NCBI GenBank assembly: GCA_045133795.1
Contig: JBGUUT010000100.1
Span: forward strand, 1-61,344
DNA length: 61,344 nucleotides
DNA from: RGIG8597 sp045133795
GTDB taxonomy: Bacteria; Spirochaetota; GWE2-31-10
Direction of reading: 5' to 3'
The notes under the pieces were generated by a model. That model had not been told where the DNA came from, did not search any database, and worked only from the letters and a program-made list of their open reading frames with translations. The stretch's first letter is position 1, and every line of letters begins with the position of its first letter. Shown here in pieces: positions 50,917-60,535 of this stretch. The position numbers and the translations under genes are program-made.

Positions 50917-51540
50917 TTAATCTTTCAAAAATTGCGGCATATTTATTAAATAAATAAATAAACTTGCTAACGATAAAAACGCTATTATTGAAAATAAAAT
51001 TGGAGCCAAAATTGTGATTAAACTTTGAATAAAATCTGTATTTTTAGAAAGTAACATAAAAGTATCTTTTAAAATAAATAAAAATAACAGTATTAAAGAA
51101 AATACACACTGACAAAATGTTTTTATTTTTCCGAAAATACTTGCCGGAAGGGATTTTCCTTTTTTCTTGGCAAACGGTCTTAAAAACAAATGCATAAAAC
51201 CTTCACGCAATAAAATCAGTATTAACAATATTGGATGCATTAAACCCGTAATTGTAAAAGTAGAAAAAACAATTATAAAAAATAAACAATCAGCTAGAGG
51301 GTCTAAATGCTTGCCGATATCAGTTACGATATTCATTTTTCTTGCTAAAAAACCATCAAGAGCATCTGTTATAATTGCTACAATAAAAACTAAAAATGAA
51401 ATTAAGTTTAAAGTTAGGTTTAGCTTAGGCTCAAATTTGTTTCCTTGAACAATTAAAAAAAGGATAAGAAAAATTCCCCCCAAAGGAATTCTGGAAAAAG
51501 ATAAAAAATTAGGTACGTTAAAAATGTCTGATTTTTTCAT
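50917..51540 (-). CDS. CDP-alcohol phosphatidyltransferase (PgsA-like)
   Basis: Integral membrane enzyme of phospholipid synthesis. The signature D-x2-DG-x2-AR-x8-G-x3-D-x3-D is complete in DALDGFLARKMNIVTDIGKHLDPLAD, near residues 68-93. Five or six transmembrane helices, 207 residues. N-terminal NVPNFLSFSRIPLGG is typical for phosphatidylglycerophosphate synthases. It starts 221 bases from, and divergent to, the chemoreceptor gene. Confidence 0.9.
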   Translation of the reverse strand: MKKSDIFNVPNFLSFSRIPLGGIFLILFLIVQGNKFEPKLNLTLNLISFLVFIVAIITDALDGFLARKMNIVTDIGKHLDPLADCLFFIIVFSTFTITGLMHPILLILILLREGFMHLFLRPFAKKKGKSLPASIFGKIKTFCQCVFSLILLFLFILKDTFMLLSKNTDFIQSLITILAPILFSIIAFLSLASLFIYLINMPQFLKD

Positions 51541-51701
51541 GAGCTGATTATACTAAATACTATTCTAATGTCAAAAAAAATATCAATTTTATTTTAAAGT
51601 AAAAAATAATTTGCATTGCATGAAAAAGATTCTAATAATTAAAAGAAAAAAGTCGAAATAATAATGAATTGGTCGTATTAGATTGAGAAAACTTAAGTTA
51701 T

Positions 51702-51725
51702 TGCTTTTATCTTTAGTGAAAAGCA
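51702..51725 (+). promoter_or_regulatory. Inverted repeat before the chemoreceptor gene
   Basis: TGCTTTT (51702-51708) pairs with AAAAGCA (51719-51725), 37 bases before the ATG. Might be an operator or leader hairpin; no T-run follows. Confidence 0.35.
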
Positions 51726-51761
51726 TATAAGATAGCATAACTATTTTTTAGAGGTTATAAG

Positions 51762-54311
51762 ATGAAATTTTTGCAAAAACGAAGTGTTCGATTAAAATGG
51801 AGATTATTGGGGATAATTCTTCCTGTTGCACTTATTCCAATCTCTGTAATTATCTGGTTTATAAACGGTAGGGTTTCTCAATATTTAAGAGATGATAGAA
51901 AAGTTTTAAATGATACAATGGTATATCAAATTATGCGTAACATAGATAATGTATATAGTGATATTGTTGCGAAAATACCAGCGTTAATATCGCCGTCAGA
52001 AATAAAAGAAAATATTTATAAGAAGTCTTTTGCTAACGGAATGGAAGAAAAAGATATTGATGATGTAGTTAATGGAAATGATAAAAACGGTAAAGGTATA
52101 AGAAATATGGCTGATACCTTGTCGTTTGAAGGTACGATTTATATTATTAATAAAAACTTACCGTCTATAAATGGTGGGACTTCATTTAAAAAGTGGGTTA
52201 CGGGTACTGTTAATGAGGAACCTAAATTTGAAAATGTGGCCTTAAATGAACCGATGTATAAAACTATGAATTCAAATATTTCAGTTTTTGACGGAGGTGC
52301 AAAGACAGGAAAAGCAATTCTAGGTAAATTGAAAAAAGAAACTCATAGATTAACAGATCAGTATGTTACTATAATGTATCCGATTCTAAATGAGCAAAGT
52401 AGCCCAGATCCGAAGTCATCAGATTATAATCTTTACTTAATGTTGCAATTTATTAACATGGGTGACAGTGGAATGATTGCAAAGACAGTTAAAGATGTTG
52501 ATAGTATTCAACAAGGAACTATTTATGTTCTTGATTATAAAAATGACATACTTTTCTGTAACTATATAAAAGAGTTTGGTGGTAAAGAAAAAGAATATGA
52601 AGATGATCCAGAGTATGGAATTTATGCAAAATATATTAACGATGATGTAAAGATTCTACAGAACGAAAAAGTTAATGAAGCGTTGACATTAGGTGATGAC
52701 TTAAGAGATGACGGTCATTATCGTTCTTATACATTTAATATAATGCATGAAAAACAAGAATATCAGACTTTAATATTAGATTCAAATTGGGATCGATTAA
52801 ATTCGGGAATCAAGGTAATATTCTTTTATCCTATGGAAGTTATTCGTAAGCAAGTAAATGGAATTATATTTCAAATCTTGGCAATTGTATTATTTTTTGT
52901 TCTTGTGATTATTTTGTTTTCTACAATGTTCAGTAAGACTCTTGTGGTACCTATATCAAAACTTGACTATGCAACATATAAAGTTGCACAAGGATATATT
53001 GATATTCAAATCAATACAGAATCAAAAGATGAAATCGGTTCGTTGTTTAAAAATTTTAAACGAATGATTTTAACGATTAATAATGTACTTGCAAATATTC
53101 AGCGTTCATCTAATAACTTGCTTGGTTTTAAAATGACATTTGATAAAGCAATTAATAATTTCCAAACAAACCTTGATGGACAGCGTTTATTGATAGGGCA
53201 AAGTACTAATGAATTTGATAATTTAAATTCTTCCATCAAAGATGTTTCTAACAGTGTTCACGATTCATTAACGTATATGAAAAAATCTCAAAATCAGGTA
53301 GATTTAACAAATCAAGTAATTAATGAGATGGTTAATGAAATTAAAGAAACTGAGAAAATTAGTAATCAAATTAATGATTTTACGGAATTAATTAATGGAA
53401 TTGCCGAACAAACACGATTGCTTTCGTTAAATGCTGCGATAGAGGCAAGCCGTGCAGGAAGTGCTGGTAAAGGTTTTAACGTTGTTGCGGGCGAAATTAG
53501 AAAGTTGGCAATTCAATCAAAACAAGCAGCTGATGAAATCGGTAATTTGATAAAAATGAATGAACGAAGAATTAAGTCCAGTATAAATAAGACAACGGAA
53601 GTATTTGAGGCACTTGAAAATATTAATACAAATTTCCAGAACTTAAATACAACGATTATTTTGATTAATCAATCATCAGAAGAGGCTGCTAAACGAGGTT
53701 TGGAAATTATGCAGGTTATAAATGAAGTTTCTGACAGTTCCGGAAAGAATAGTTTATATATTGAAGAAATTTCTAAAACAAGAGACCAACTTTCTTCTGA
53801 AGTATCAAAAATGCGTGATTTGATTTTAGCTTTTAGAGTAGAAAGCGATGCTATTGAAGTTATTAATGATACAAGTATTGATGAAAAAGCATTAGCTGAA
53901 AAAGAAGAAAAAATAAAAGAAAAGAAGCGATTAAAGAAAGAATATAAAGAAATGAAAATTCATGAAAAACAAATGAAAGAGCTTCAAAAAGAAACTATAA
54001 CAACTTCAGATGAAATTTCCGGTTATAAAGAAAAGAAAGTAAGCTTTTGGGAAAAATTAAAAGAAAAGGCTTTCTTTAGAAAAAAAGCAGCAAAAAAAGA
54101 GAAAGTGAAATTTTCAATACCGCAAACTGTAGCTAAAGAGCGTTTTGAAAATGAAGTTCTTGCAAAGATAACAGACCAGGAAGAGATGGGAGCTGTTTTT
54201 TCTATGTATGTTTATGATGAATTTACAGAAAATTATCAGGTAAAATCTGAAATGACAGATGAAGAAAAAGTATTACTTGAGAAAATTCTTACGAAAATAG
54301 AATTTAAATAA
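51762..54311 (+). CDS. Methyl-accepting chemotaxis protein with long C-terminal extension
   Basis: 849 residues. Transmembrane helices at about 16-34 and 365-388 enclose a periplasmic sensor domain of about 330 residues. A HAMP segment (about 390-440) and the signalling coiled coil follow; its hairpin tip carries GIAEQTRLLSLNAAIEASRAG near residues 545-565. After the coil, near residue 690, there is an unusual charged extension of about 160 residues, first a Lys/Glu coiled coil, then a small folded-looking end. GAGGTTATAAG precedes the ATG. It belongs to the system steering motility. Confidence 0.93.
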   Translation: MKFLQKRSVRLKWRLLGIILPVALIPISVIIWFINGRVSQYLRDDRKVLNDTMVYQIMRNIDNVYSDIVAKIPALISPSEIKENIYKKSFANGMEEKDIDDVVNGNDKNGKGIRNMADTLSFEGTIYIINKNLPSINGGTSFKKWVTGTVNEEPKFENVALNEPMYKTMNSNISVFDGGAKTGKAILGKLKKETHRLTDQYVTIMYPILNEQSSPDPKSSDYNLYLMLQFINMGDSGMIAKTVKDVDSIQQGTIYVLDYKNDILFCNYIKEFGGKEKEYEDDPEYGIYAKYINDDVKILQNEKVNEALTLGDDLRDDGHYRSYTFNIMHEKQEYQTLILDSNWDRLNSGIKVIFFYPMEVIRKQVNGIIFQILAIVLFFVLVIILFSTMFSKTLVVPISKLDYATYKVAQGYIDIQINTESKDEIGSLFKNFKRMILTINNVLANIQRSSNNLLGFKMTFDKAINNFQTNLDGQRLLIGQSTNEFDNLNSSIKDVSNSVHDSLTYMKKSQNQVDLTNQVINEMVNEIKETEKISNQINDFTELINGIAEQTRLLSLNAAIEASRAGSAGKGFNVVAGEIRKLAIQSKQAADEIGNLIKMNERRIKSSINKTTEVFEALENINTNFQNLNTTIILINQSSEEAAKRGLEIMQVINEVSDSSGKNSLYIEEISKTRDQLSSEVSKMRDLILAFRVESDAIEVINDTSIDEKALAEKEEKIKEKKRLKKEYKEMKIHEKQMKELQKETITTSDEISGYKEKKVSFWEKLKEKAFFRKKAAKKEKVKFSIPQTVAKERFENEVLAKITDQEEMGAVFSMYVYDEFTENYQVKSEMTDEEKVLLEKILTKIEFK

Positions 54312-54320
54312 GGATTTTCA

Positions 54321-55118
54321 ATGAAAGTAGTGTTTTTGGGGGAAATTGTAGGTTTGCCGGTGGTGCGAGCCTTGAAGAAAAAAGTAAAATTAATAAAATC
54401 TTATTATCAAGCTGATTTTATTTTTTGTAATGCTGATGGAGCTTCAGATGGATATGGAATCTTAGCTGAAACAGCTTCGGAATTAATTAATGCCGGTTTT
54501 GATTGTTTAACCGGCGGAGATTTAATTTACAATAAACGAAATATTAAAGATTTTATTAATTATAGTTCATTATTACGACCTTACAATCTTCCTCCGACTT
54601 CACCCGGTAGGGGGTATAAAATTTTTACTCTTTCATCTGGAAAAAAAATGGCAGTAGTGTCTTTGTTGGGGCGTAATAATTTTAATAAGATTTTTGCAGG
54701 AGATCCGTATCATATAGAGGAAACTTTATTAAATTATTTAGCCAAAGATAATATAAGTTCAATTATTGTAGATTTTCACGGGGGTACAACCAGCGAAATT
54801 CAATCTTTACAATGGCTTTTAGCCGGTAAAGTTTCGGCTGTTTTGGGAACTCATGCGAGAGTTCTTACAGCGGATTCTAGAATTTTAAATTCTCATACTG
54901 CGATTATTACGGGGATGGGGATTTGTGGTAGCCCTTACAGTATTGCCGGATTTGCACCGGAAATTGAGATTCAAAAGATAAAGACAGGAAGATTTTCCTA
55001 TTCAAAAATAGAAAAAGAAAATATTGCAATACAAGGGGTTCTTTTAGATATTGATGAAGATTCCGGAATATCAAAGTCTATTGAACCTATAAATAAGGCT
55101 TTAGTAGACTTTAATTAA
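54321..55118 (+). CDS. YmdB-family phosphoesterase homologue, metal site degenerate
   Basis: 265 residues that align along their length with YmdB-type 2',3'-cyclic-nucleotide phosphodiesterases: start MKVVFLGEIVG, then VDFHGGTTSE, GTHARVLTAD and the ITGMG region. But most metal ligands and the catalytic His differ: Asp8 is Glu, the NGEN box reads NADG, GNHTWD reads GGDLIYN, and GTHTH reads GTHAR. Only the VDFH His and the first His of GTH remain. It may be inactive or have a new role. It follows the chemoreceptor gene by 9 bases. Confidence 0.85.
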   Translation: MKVVFLGEIVGLPVVRALKKKVKLIKSYYQADFIFCNADGASDGYGILAETASELINAGFDCLTGGDLIYNKRNIKDFINYSSLLRPYNLPPTSPGRGYKIFTLSSGKKMAVVSLLGRNNFNKIFAGDPYHIEETLLNYLAKDNISSIIVDFHGGTTSEIQSLQWLLAGKVSAVLGTHARVLTADSRILNSHTAIITGMGICGSPYSIAGFAPEIEIQKIKTGRFSYSKIEKENIAIQGVLLDIDEDSGISKSIEPINKALVDFN

Positions 55119-55666
55119 TTATCTAAAAAGAAAAAACTGGAAAATCTGGAATAAACGGCGGAGTTTTCTGGATTAAATATGTTGGCTTGTAATAAATAGA
55201 TTTCTTTTTTAAGAAAAGTTTTTCTCTTGTTAGACCATACGTTTCGTATATCGGAAGCTGTTTTTCCTATATTTATCATAAGAACAGCATCGTATTGCAT
55301 ATTTTTTGCAGCCCACATTATTTCATCTTGACCGGCATTTTTTATTATAATTTTTGCGATTTCAGGATTTTTCTTTTTTAACATATCCATTGTGATGATA
55401 TCAAAATCTAATTTTTTAGCAGATTTATAAAATGTTTCAGGTATAAGTGTTTCTAGCACTTTTTTGTCTGAATCTGTTGCATTTACAATGTATGGAGAAT
55501 ATAAAAAGACTTCAACTCCATTCGGCATAATTTTTTGAATTTTTTTAACAATATCGTCGAAAACAGCTTGTGATTCAAAAACCGCTAACGGGATATTTTG
55601 GCAAAAAATTAAGGATGAAGAAAACAATAAAAAAATAAAAAATAAGATTTTTTTAGAATTATACAT
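55115..55666 (-). CDS. Exported protein of unknown function
   Basis: 183 residues with a signal peptide (cleavage near residue 22; a Cys there may be lipidated, but the box LIFC is not typical). The rest is mixed alpha/beta with FDIITMDMLKKKNPEI and AKNMQYDAVLMINIG, reminiscent of small periplasmic domains that form a Rossmann-like sheet. Convergent with the YmdB-like gene and overlapping its end by four bases. Confidence 0.65.
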   Translation of the reverse strand: MYNSKKILFFIFLLFSSSLIFCQNIPLAVFESQAVFDDIVKKIQKIMPNGVEVFLYSPYIVNATDSDKKVLETLIPETFYKSAKKLDFDIITMDMLKKKNPEIAKIIIKNAGQDEIMWAAKNMQYDAVLMINIGKTASDIRNVWSNKRKTFLKKEIYLLQANIFNPENSAVYSRFSSFFFLDN

Positions 55667-55791
55667 AATAGCTTTCCTTGTATTTTACTTATCATATCTT
55701 TGTAATTTTAACTATATACAATTTTATGTTATTGCTTTTTTTATTAAAAAAGAGTTAAGTTCGTTTTTAATAAAAAAATGGAGATTATTAA

Positions 55792-56520
55792 ATGAAAAGA
55801 AAAATACTTTTTATATTTTTATTTTTAGGTGTTGCTATTTTTTTATCATCAGAGCAATTAAGATTCGAAAATAAGAAATGTTTGTTTTTTGATGAGTTTG
55901 AGAATCTAGAAGAATGGATTTACGTAAAACAACCGTTAGTGAGAAATGAAACGAAATATTCAATTGTTAAGCAAGGAGAAAAAACTGCATTGAAATGTGA
56001 ATCACATAATTCTGCTTCATCTTTGCAATCTAAATATAATTTTAATGTTTATGAATATCCGATTGTAAGATGGCGATGGAAGAGTGATCAGTTATTGAAT
56101 ACGGGAGATATTCGAAAAAAAAAGACAGAGGATGCAACTTTAAGAATTTACGTGAATTTTAGATATAACAAGGAAACTGCCGATGCAGGTTATAAATTTA
56201 GATATAATTTTGTTAAAAATACTTATGGGTTGGAAATACCGCAATTTAGTCTTGTTTATGTTATCGAATCAAGGGAACAAGAAGAGGAGATTTATGACAG
56301 CCCGTTTGATCCGGGAAACTCGAAGATTATAATAAAAAGAAGCGGAAAAAAAGATGAGAGAAAATGGTTTGAGGAAGAAATCAATATATTGGAAGATTAT
56401 AGAAAAGCTTTCGGAAAAGAACCGCAAAAAGAGGCTTATATCGGGATAATGTGTGATACAGATAACACTAAAGAATCAACTGTTTCATATCTTGATTATC
56501 TGGGTGTGTTTGCGGAATAA
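55792..56520 (+). CDS. DUF3047-family exported protein
   Basis: 242 residues with signal peptide (cleavage near LSSEQ). The family pattern is recognisable: YPIVRWRWKSDQLLNTGD, DATLRIYVNFRY, then RKWFEEEINILEDYRKAFGKEP and the final IGIMCDTDNTKESTVSYLDYL. Beta-sandwich fold is expected; function unknown. TGGAGATTATTAA precedes the ATG. It comes before the large barrel gene. Confidence 0.8.
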   Translation: MKRKILFIFLFLGVAIFLSSEQLRFENKKCLFFDEFENLEEWIYVKQPLVRNETKYSIVKQGEKTALKCESHNSASSLQSKYNFNVYEYPIVRWRWKSDQLLNTGDIRKKKTEDATLRIYVNFRYNKETADAGYKFRYNFVKNTYGLEIPQFSLVYVIESREQEEEIYDSPFDPGNSKIIIKRSGKKDERKWFEEEINILEDYRKAFGKEPQKEAYIGIMCDTDNTKESTVSYLDYLGVFAE

Positions 56521-56552
56521 GTCAGAAATGAATTGAAATAATTTAATATAAA

Positions 56553-56581
56553 TGCTAATTGTTAGCACTCTCAGAAGAGTG
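56553..56581 (+). promoter_or_regulatory. Overlapping inverted repeats upstream of the barrel gene
   Basis: TGCTAA/TTAGCA (56553-56558/56562-56567) and CACTCT/AGAGTG (56566-56571/56576-56581) share bases. The sequence TTAGCACTC matches the left half of the CIRCE heat-shock operator, but spacing and right half do not. It lies about 55 bases before the ATG. Confidence 0.45.
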
Positions 56582-56636
56582 ATGTTTATTGATATAATAT
56601 GTATTTTTAATTCTTTTATTTACTTACAGGTATTTC

Positions 56637-58424
56637 ATGAAAAAAATAATAAAAATTGGTTTTTTTATAATATCGTTATTTAGTTCTGTTTTTACTTTGT
56701 GTTCTATAACAGAATATAATGAATATTTGGATTCAGGTTTGGTAGAGAAAAACGGAACTTTTGGATTGAATCCATATTTAACGCCTAATTTTATTTCCGG
56801 TTTTATAAGTAGTTCGACTGATGATTATTTTGAACTTGGTGCACGTTTAAAAGTTCATTACTCACCGAAAGAATTAAAAGGTTTGTTTTTTAACGGTGAA
56901 ATGACAATGAGTAATGTTTCTGTACGTGAAACCGGCGGAGATGCTGCGGCGTGGTGGAATGGGACGATTCCGTGGTGGGGAGAGACGAATTTTGGTTTTG
57001 AAAGTCGTTGGTTTGATTTTAAATTAGGCTATCAAAATATGGTTTCTTCTACAGGGATATACAATAATTTGATGTTGGATGATTATTCCGGTGCTTTTTT
57101 GGGATATAAGTCAAATTTGGCGATTACTAAGTTTTTTGATTTTCAGGTTATTATGAACTTTGTTCGTATTCATCAAGGTCCTTGGTATACCGGAGATGCT
57201 ACTTACGAATGGGATTATATATATGATTCTATAAAGTTGCATGAAGATGAATACAGTTCAATAGATTCAAAATATCAAGCAAAATACGGAAAAACTTTAT
57301 ATATGCATAAAATAAATATTCGACCGGCTCCGTGGATTCGTTTTGGTTTGCAGGAATCTGTTTATTTTCTTGGAGAAAATCTAAATCCATATTTTATAAA
57401 TCCTTTTTTCTTATATTTCGCAACAGGGATGATTGGAGGAGAACTTGAAGATAAATATGGTACTTCAAATAATGTAGGAGCAAATGATATTAAAATAGGG
57501 CTAGATTTTTCTGTAGGATTTGACGGTTGGCGACTTTACGGAGAATTGATGATAGATGATGCAAATGGTGAGTATTTGAAATTTCAACAACCGGATCATC
57601 CGGATAGAGTAGCATTTATGCTAGGCGGAGAGTTAAGAGGATATTTATTTGATAAATATTTGCCGTTACCACGTAAAGTAAGTAATATAATTAAAAATTT
57701 GTATGTAAATTTTGAAATGGCTACTATTTCTCGTTATTGTTTTTCGAGAGATGACAATTATAATTATGAATATGTCAGAGAGGAGTATCCGTTTAAATAT
57801 TATCCGTCAAATTATGCATTAGTAAAAAATACAGACGGTTCTTTAAAATATCCGGATTATATTGAGTATACCGAAGAAATGAGCCGTAAGATTAATCGTA
57901 TCGGTAATTTTATTGGTTATAAATACGGTTCTAACTCAGATAGTTTTGATATTGCTATTGGTTGGCGAAATGATTTGTATAATGTAAAGGATTCCAGAGC
58001 TGATTATATTACTGATCGTTACTATGAATCATTGAAAGAAAATAAAAGACCGGACAGACTTTTAAAAATGCAATTGCATTATCAACATTATCGCTTAGGG
58101 ACAGACCGAGATGTTGTATTGCCGTTTTATATGAATGAACATTTTTATTATAATTTGAATCTGTATGATGAACAAGGAAATCCTCTTACCGGAGAAGATG
58201 CCGAAGGCGGTACTGATTTAAGAACAGGATTTATCAATGAAGTTTTATTTGCCGGAGATACATTAGATTTTAACATTTATGCAGATTTATTTCATTTTAA
58301 TCGTGGAATAGTTGGTTTGGAAATGAAACATTCTTTTATATGGGGAACTACATATCCTAATAGTAGTAATGCCAGTACAGAGTTTACTTATAAATTTGAT
58401 ATGGGTATAATTATAGGTTTTTAA
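56637..58424 (+). CDS. Large outer-membrane beta-barrel-like protein
   Basis: 595 residues with a signal peptide (cleavage near LCSITE). Throughout there are long alternating strands with many Tyr, Trp, Phe and Gly residues, and the end FTYKFDMGIIIGF has the terminal aromatic of barrel proteins. The overall pattern recalls capsule-assembly/Wzi-like barrels, but I would not assign it. The PfkB kinase gene starts 2 bases after its stop. Confidence 0.7.
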   Translation: MKKIIKIGFFIISLFSSVFTLCSITEYNEYLDSGLVEKNGTFGLNPYLTPNFISGFISSSTDDYFELGARLKVHYSPKELKGLFFNGEMTMSNVSVRETGGDAAAWWNGTIPWWGETNFGFESRWFDFKLGYQNMVSSTGIYNNLMLDDYSGAFLGYKSNLAITKFFDFQVIMNFVRIHQGPWYTGDATYEWDYIYDSIKLHEDEYSSIDSKYQAKYGKTLYMHKINIRPAPWIRFGLQESVYFLGENLNPYFINPFFLYFATGMIGGELEDKYGTSNNVGANDIKIGLDFSVGFDGWRLYGELMIDDANGEYLKFQQPDHPDRVAFMLGGELRGYLFDKYLPLPRKVSNIIKNLYVNFEMATISRYCFSRDDNYNYEYVREEYPFKYYPSNYALVKNTDGSLKYPDYIEYTEEMSRKINRIGNFIGYKYGSNSDSFDIAIGWRNDLYNVKDSRADYITDRYYESLKENKRPDRLLKMQLHYQHYRLGTDRDVVLPFYMNEHFYYNLNLYDEQGNPLTGEDAEGGTDLRTGFINEVLFAGDTLDFNIYADLFHFNRGIVGLEMKHSFIWGTTYPNSSNASTEFTYKFDMGIIIGF

Positions 58425-58426
58425 AA

Positions 58427-59284
58427 ATGTTACCGGTTCTTTTGGTTGGGGATTTTACTCTGGATTTAGTGTATGAAGACGATAAATTTTATGCATCTGC
58501 CGGAGGTTCGGTGTTTAATGTTGCATCTGTTTTATCTAATCATAAAACAGATGTGCGTTTTATTTCACGAGTGGGAAATGATTTGCCAGGAAAAATTCTA
58601 TTATCTCAATTAAAGAAATTAGGGATTCCTCAGGATACAATTTTACAAGAGGATGATTTTAAAACGTCACTGGCATTTTGTGAATATAATCAGAACGGAA
58701 AACCTAGTTATTCGTTTTATAAAGAAAAAAAAGATTTCTTATATTCAGATGAGAAGTTGTGTAATATAAAGTGTAGTTTGTTGCATATAGGTTCTTCTTT
58801 TGCATTTTCACAAACAGCTTTTCCTTTCGTTTTGAAGTTCTGTAATATTATGAAAGAGCGTAAAACTCCAATTACTTATGATGTTAATTTAAGAAAGATA
58901 CCAACAAAAATAGAAAAAGAGCGAATTTCATTATTGATGGAAAAGGCTGATATAATAAAAGGTTCTGACGAAGATTTTGTGTTTTTATATGGAACTTCTG
59001 ATAAAACTTTTATAATGAATCAAATTTTAGCTGATTTTAATTGTAGGTTAGGTATTATTACGTACGGAAAAGACGGAGTATTTTTATTTTCAAGGTCTGG
59101 TTCTTGCTTTGTAGAACAGAAAAAAATCTTAGAAAATGCAAAATCAATCGGAGCAGGCGATTCTTTTATGGCGGGAATTATACTTTTTTATCAGAAAGAT
59201 TCTTCTCTTACAGATTTAGAGGAATTAGGACGTTTTGCTAATAGTGTTGCTGTTGATTTTCTATCCTCAAACGGATGTGTTTAA
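58427..59284 (+). CDS. PfkB-family carbohydrate kinase
   Basis: Ribokinase-fold kinase of 285 residues. VGDFTLDLVY and SAGGSVFNVASVLS form the N-terminal signature; the ATP/anion-hole motif SIGAGDSFMAGI, with catalytic Asp, lies near residue 245. The lid and sugar-binding residues suggest a fructose- or ribose-like substrate, but this cannot be fixed. It begins 2 bases after the barrel gene and ends directly before the response-regulator gene. Confidence 0.9.
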   Translation: MLPVLLVGDFTLDLVYEDDKFYASAGGSVFNVASVLSNHKTDVRFISRVGNDLPGKILLSQLKKLGIPQDTILQEDDFKTSLAFCEYNQNGKPSYSFYKEKKDFLYSDEKLCNIKCSLLHIGSSFAFSQTAFPFVLKFCNIMKERKTPITYDVNLRKIPTKIEKERISLLMEKADIIKGSDEDFVFLYGTSDKTFIMNQILADFNCRLGIITYGKDGVFLFSRSGSCFVEQKKILENAKSIGAGDSFMAGIILFYQKDSSLTDLEELGRFANSVAVDFLSSNGCV

Positions 59285-60535
59285 ATGGATAAAAAAAAGA
59301 AAAGAGTTTTATATATAGAAGACGATCAAAGTAGTTATTTGCTGATAAAGCGACTTTTAAAAAATTCAGATGTAACTTTAGTTCAAGCAGAGGATAGTTT
59401 AAAAGGCTTGGAGCTTGTAAAAAAGCAAGATTTTGCTTTAATTTTGATTGATATAAATATGTCAGGGCTTAACGGTTATGAAACAGCAACACGCTTGAAA
59501 ATGTTAAAAAGTAAAATTCCTGTAGTAGCACTTACTGCAAATAAAATGGACCGTGCAAAAGAACGTGCTTTAATGTCCGGGTGTGATGGTTTTATAAACA
59601 AGCCTTTTAATCCGTTGATGTTTCCAATTTTAATATCAGAATATATAAATGGGCGTAAAGATAAAATTTCAAGTAATGAACGAATGATGGAAGCTTTGAT
59701 TTTGAATAATCAATCTGCGGTTTGTCATTTAGAAGAGCAAATCAGAGAATTAAAGCGAGCAAATCAAGAATTAAGAGAATTGGACAAGATGAAATCTCGT
59801 TTTATATCATTAGTTTCTCATGAATTGAGAACTCCCTTATCTCCCATTGTTGGATATTTGAGTTTTTTACTTGGTAATACATCCAATTTTACTGAACGTG
59901 AGAATAGAATTCTGAATATTATATTTAAAAATTCTAAAAGGCTTGAACGGCTTTTAAATAATTTATTTACCTTGAATTTGTTGGAACGTGATGAAACGTT
60001 CCTTTCTTGCGAAAATGTTAAATTTAAAACTTTAATTTCAGGTTTGATGGAAGATTTTCATTTGGTTTTTGAAAAGCGTAATTTGCAGTGTGAATTTATT
60101 TGTGAAAATGAAATTCCAGAAATTTATTGTGATGAAGCAAAGATAGAACAAGTATTTTTTGCATTATTGGAAAATGCAACAAAGTATACAAATGATAATG
60201 GTAAAATCTCAATTTATCTAAATTATCCGTCTCGTAATATTTTAAAAAAATATGATTTATCTCCTAATGATTATGTGGAAGTAATATTTGAAGATAACGG
60301 AATCGGAATCCCGGAAAATCAATTGAATGCAATTTTTGAAAAGTTTGTAGAATTATCAGATATAGACAGACATCATACTTCAAATGAAGATTTTCTCGGT
60401 TGCGGTCCCGGAATAGGTTTGTCATTGTGCAAAGGAATCGTGAAAGAACATAAAGGTTTTATATGGGCTGAAAACCGCCGTTCGCATAAAGGCAGTAGAT
60501 TTTATGTAATACTTCCGCTGGAAATGACAAATTAA
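59285..60535 (+). CDS. Response-regulator/histidine-kinase hybrid (receiver first)
   Basis: 416 residues, cytosolic, no membrane segment. Receiver domain 1-125 with acceptor Asp56 (LIDINMSG) and conserved Lys in INKPFNP. A coiled coil follows, then HisKA with His179 in FISLVSHELRTPLSP, and the ATPase domain with N box LLENATKYTND, G1 EDNGIGIP and G2 GCGPGIGLSL. Complete catalytic set. The receiver probably controls the kinase, or takes its phosphate. It starts directly after the PfkB gene and is convergent with a degenerate kinase (4-base overlap). Confidence 0.93.
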   Translation: MDKKKKRVLYIEDDQSSYLLIKRLLKNSDVTLVQAEDSLKGLELVKKQDFALILIDINMSGLNGYETATRLKMLKSKIPVVALTANKMDRAKERALMSGCDGFINKPFNPLMFPILISEYINGRKDKISSNERMMEALILNNQSAVCHLEEQIRELKRANQELRELDKMKSRFISLVSHELRTPLSPIVGYLSFLLGNTSNFTERENRILNIIFKNSKRLERLLNNLFTLNLLERDETFLSCENVKFKTLISGLMEDFHLVFEKRNLQCEFICENEIPEIYCDEAKIEQVFFALLENATKYTNDNGKISIYLNYPSRNILKKYDLSPNDYVEVIFEDNGIGIPENQLNAIFEKFVELSDIDRHHTSNEDFLGCGPGIGLSLCKGIVKEHKGFIWAENRRSHKGSRFYVILPLEMTN

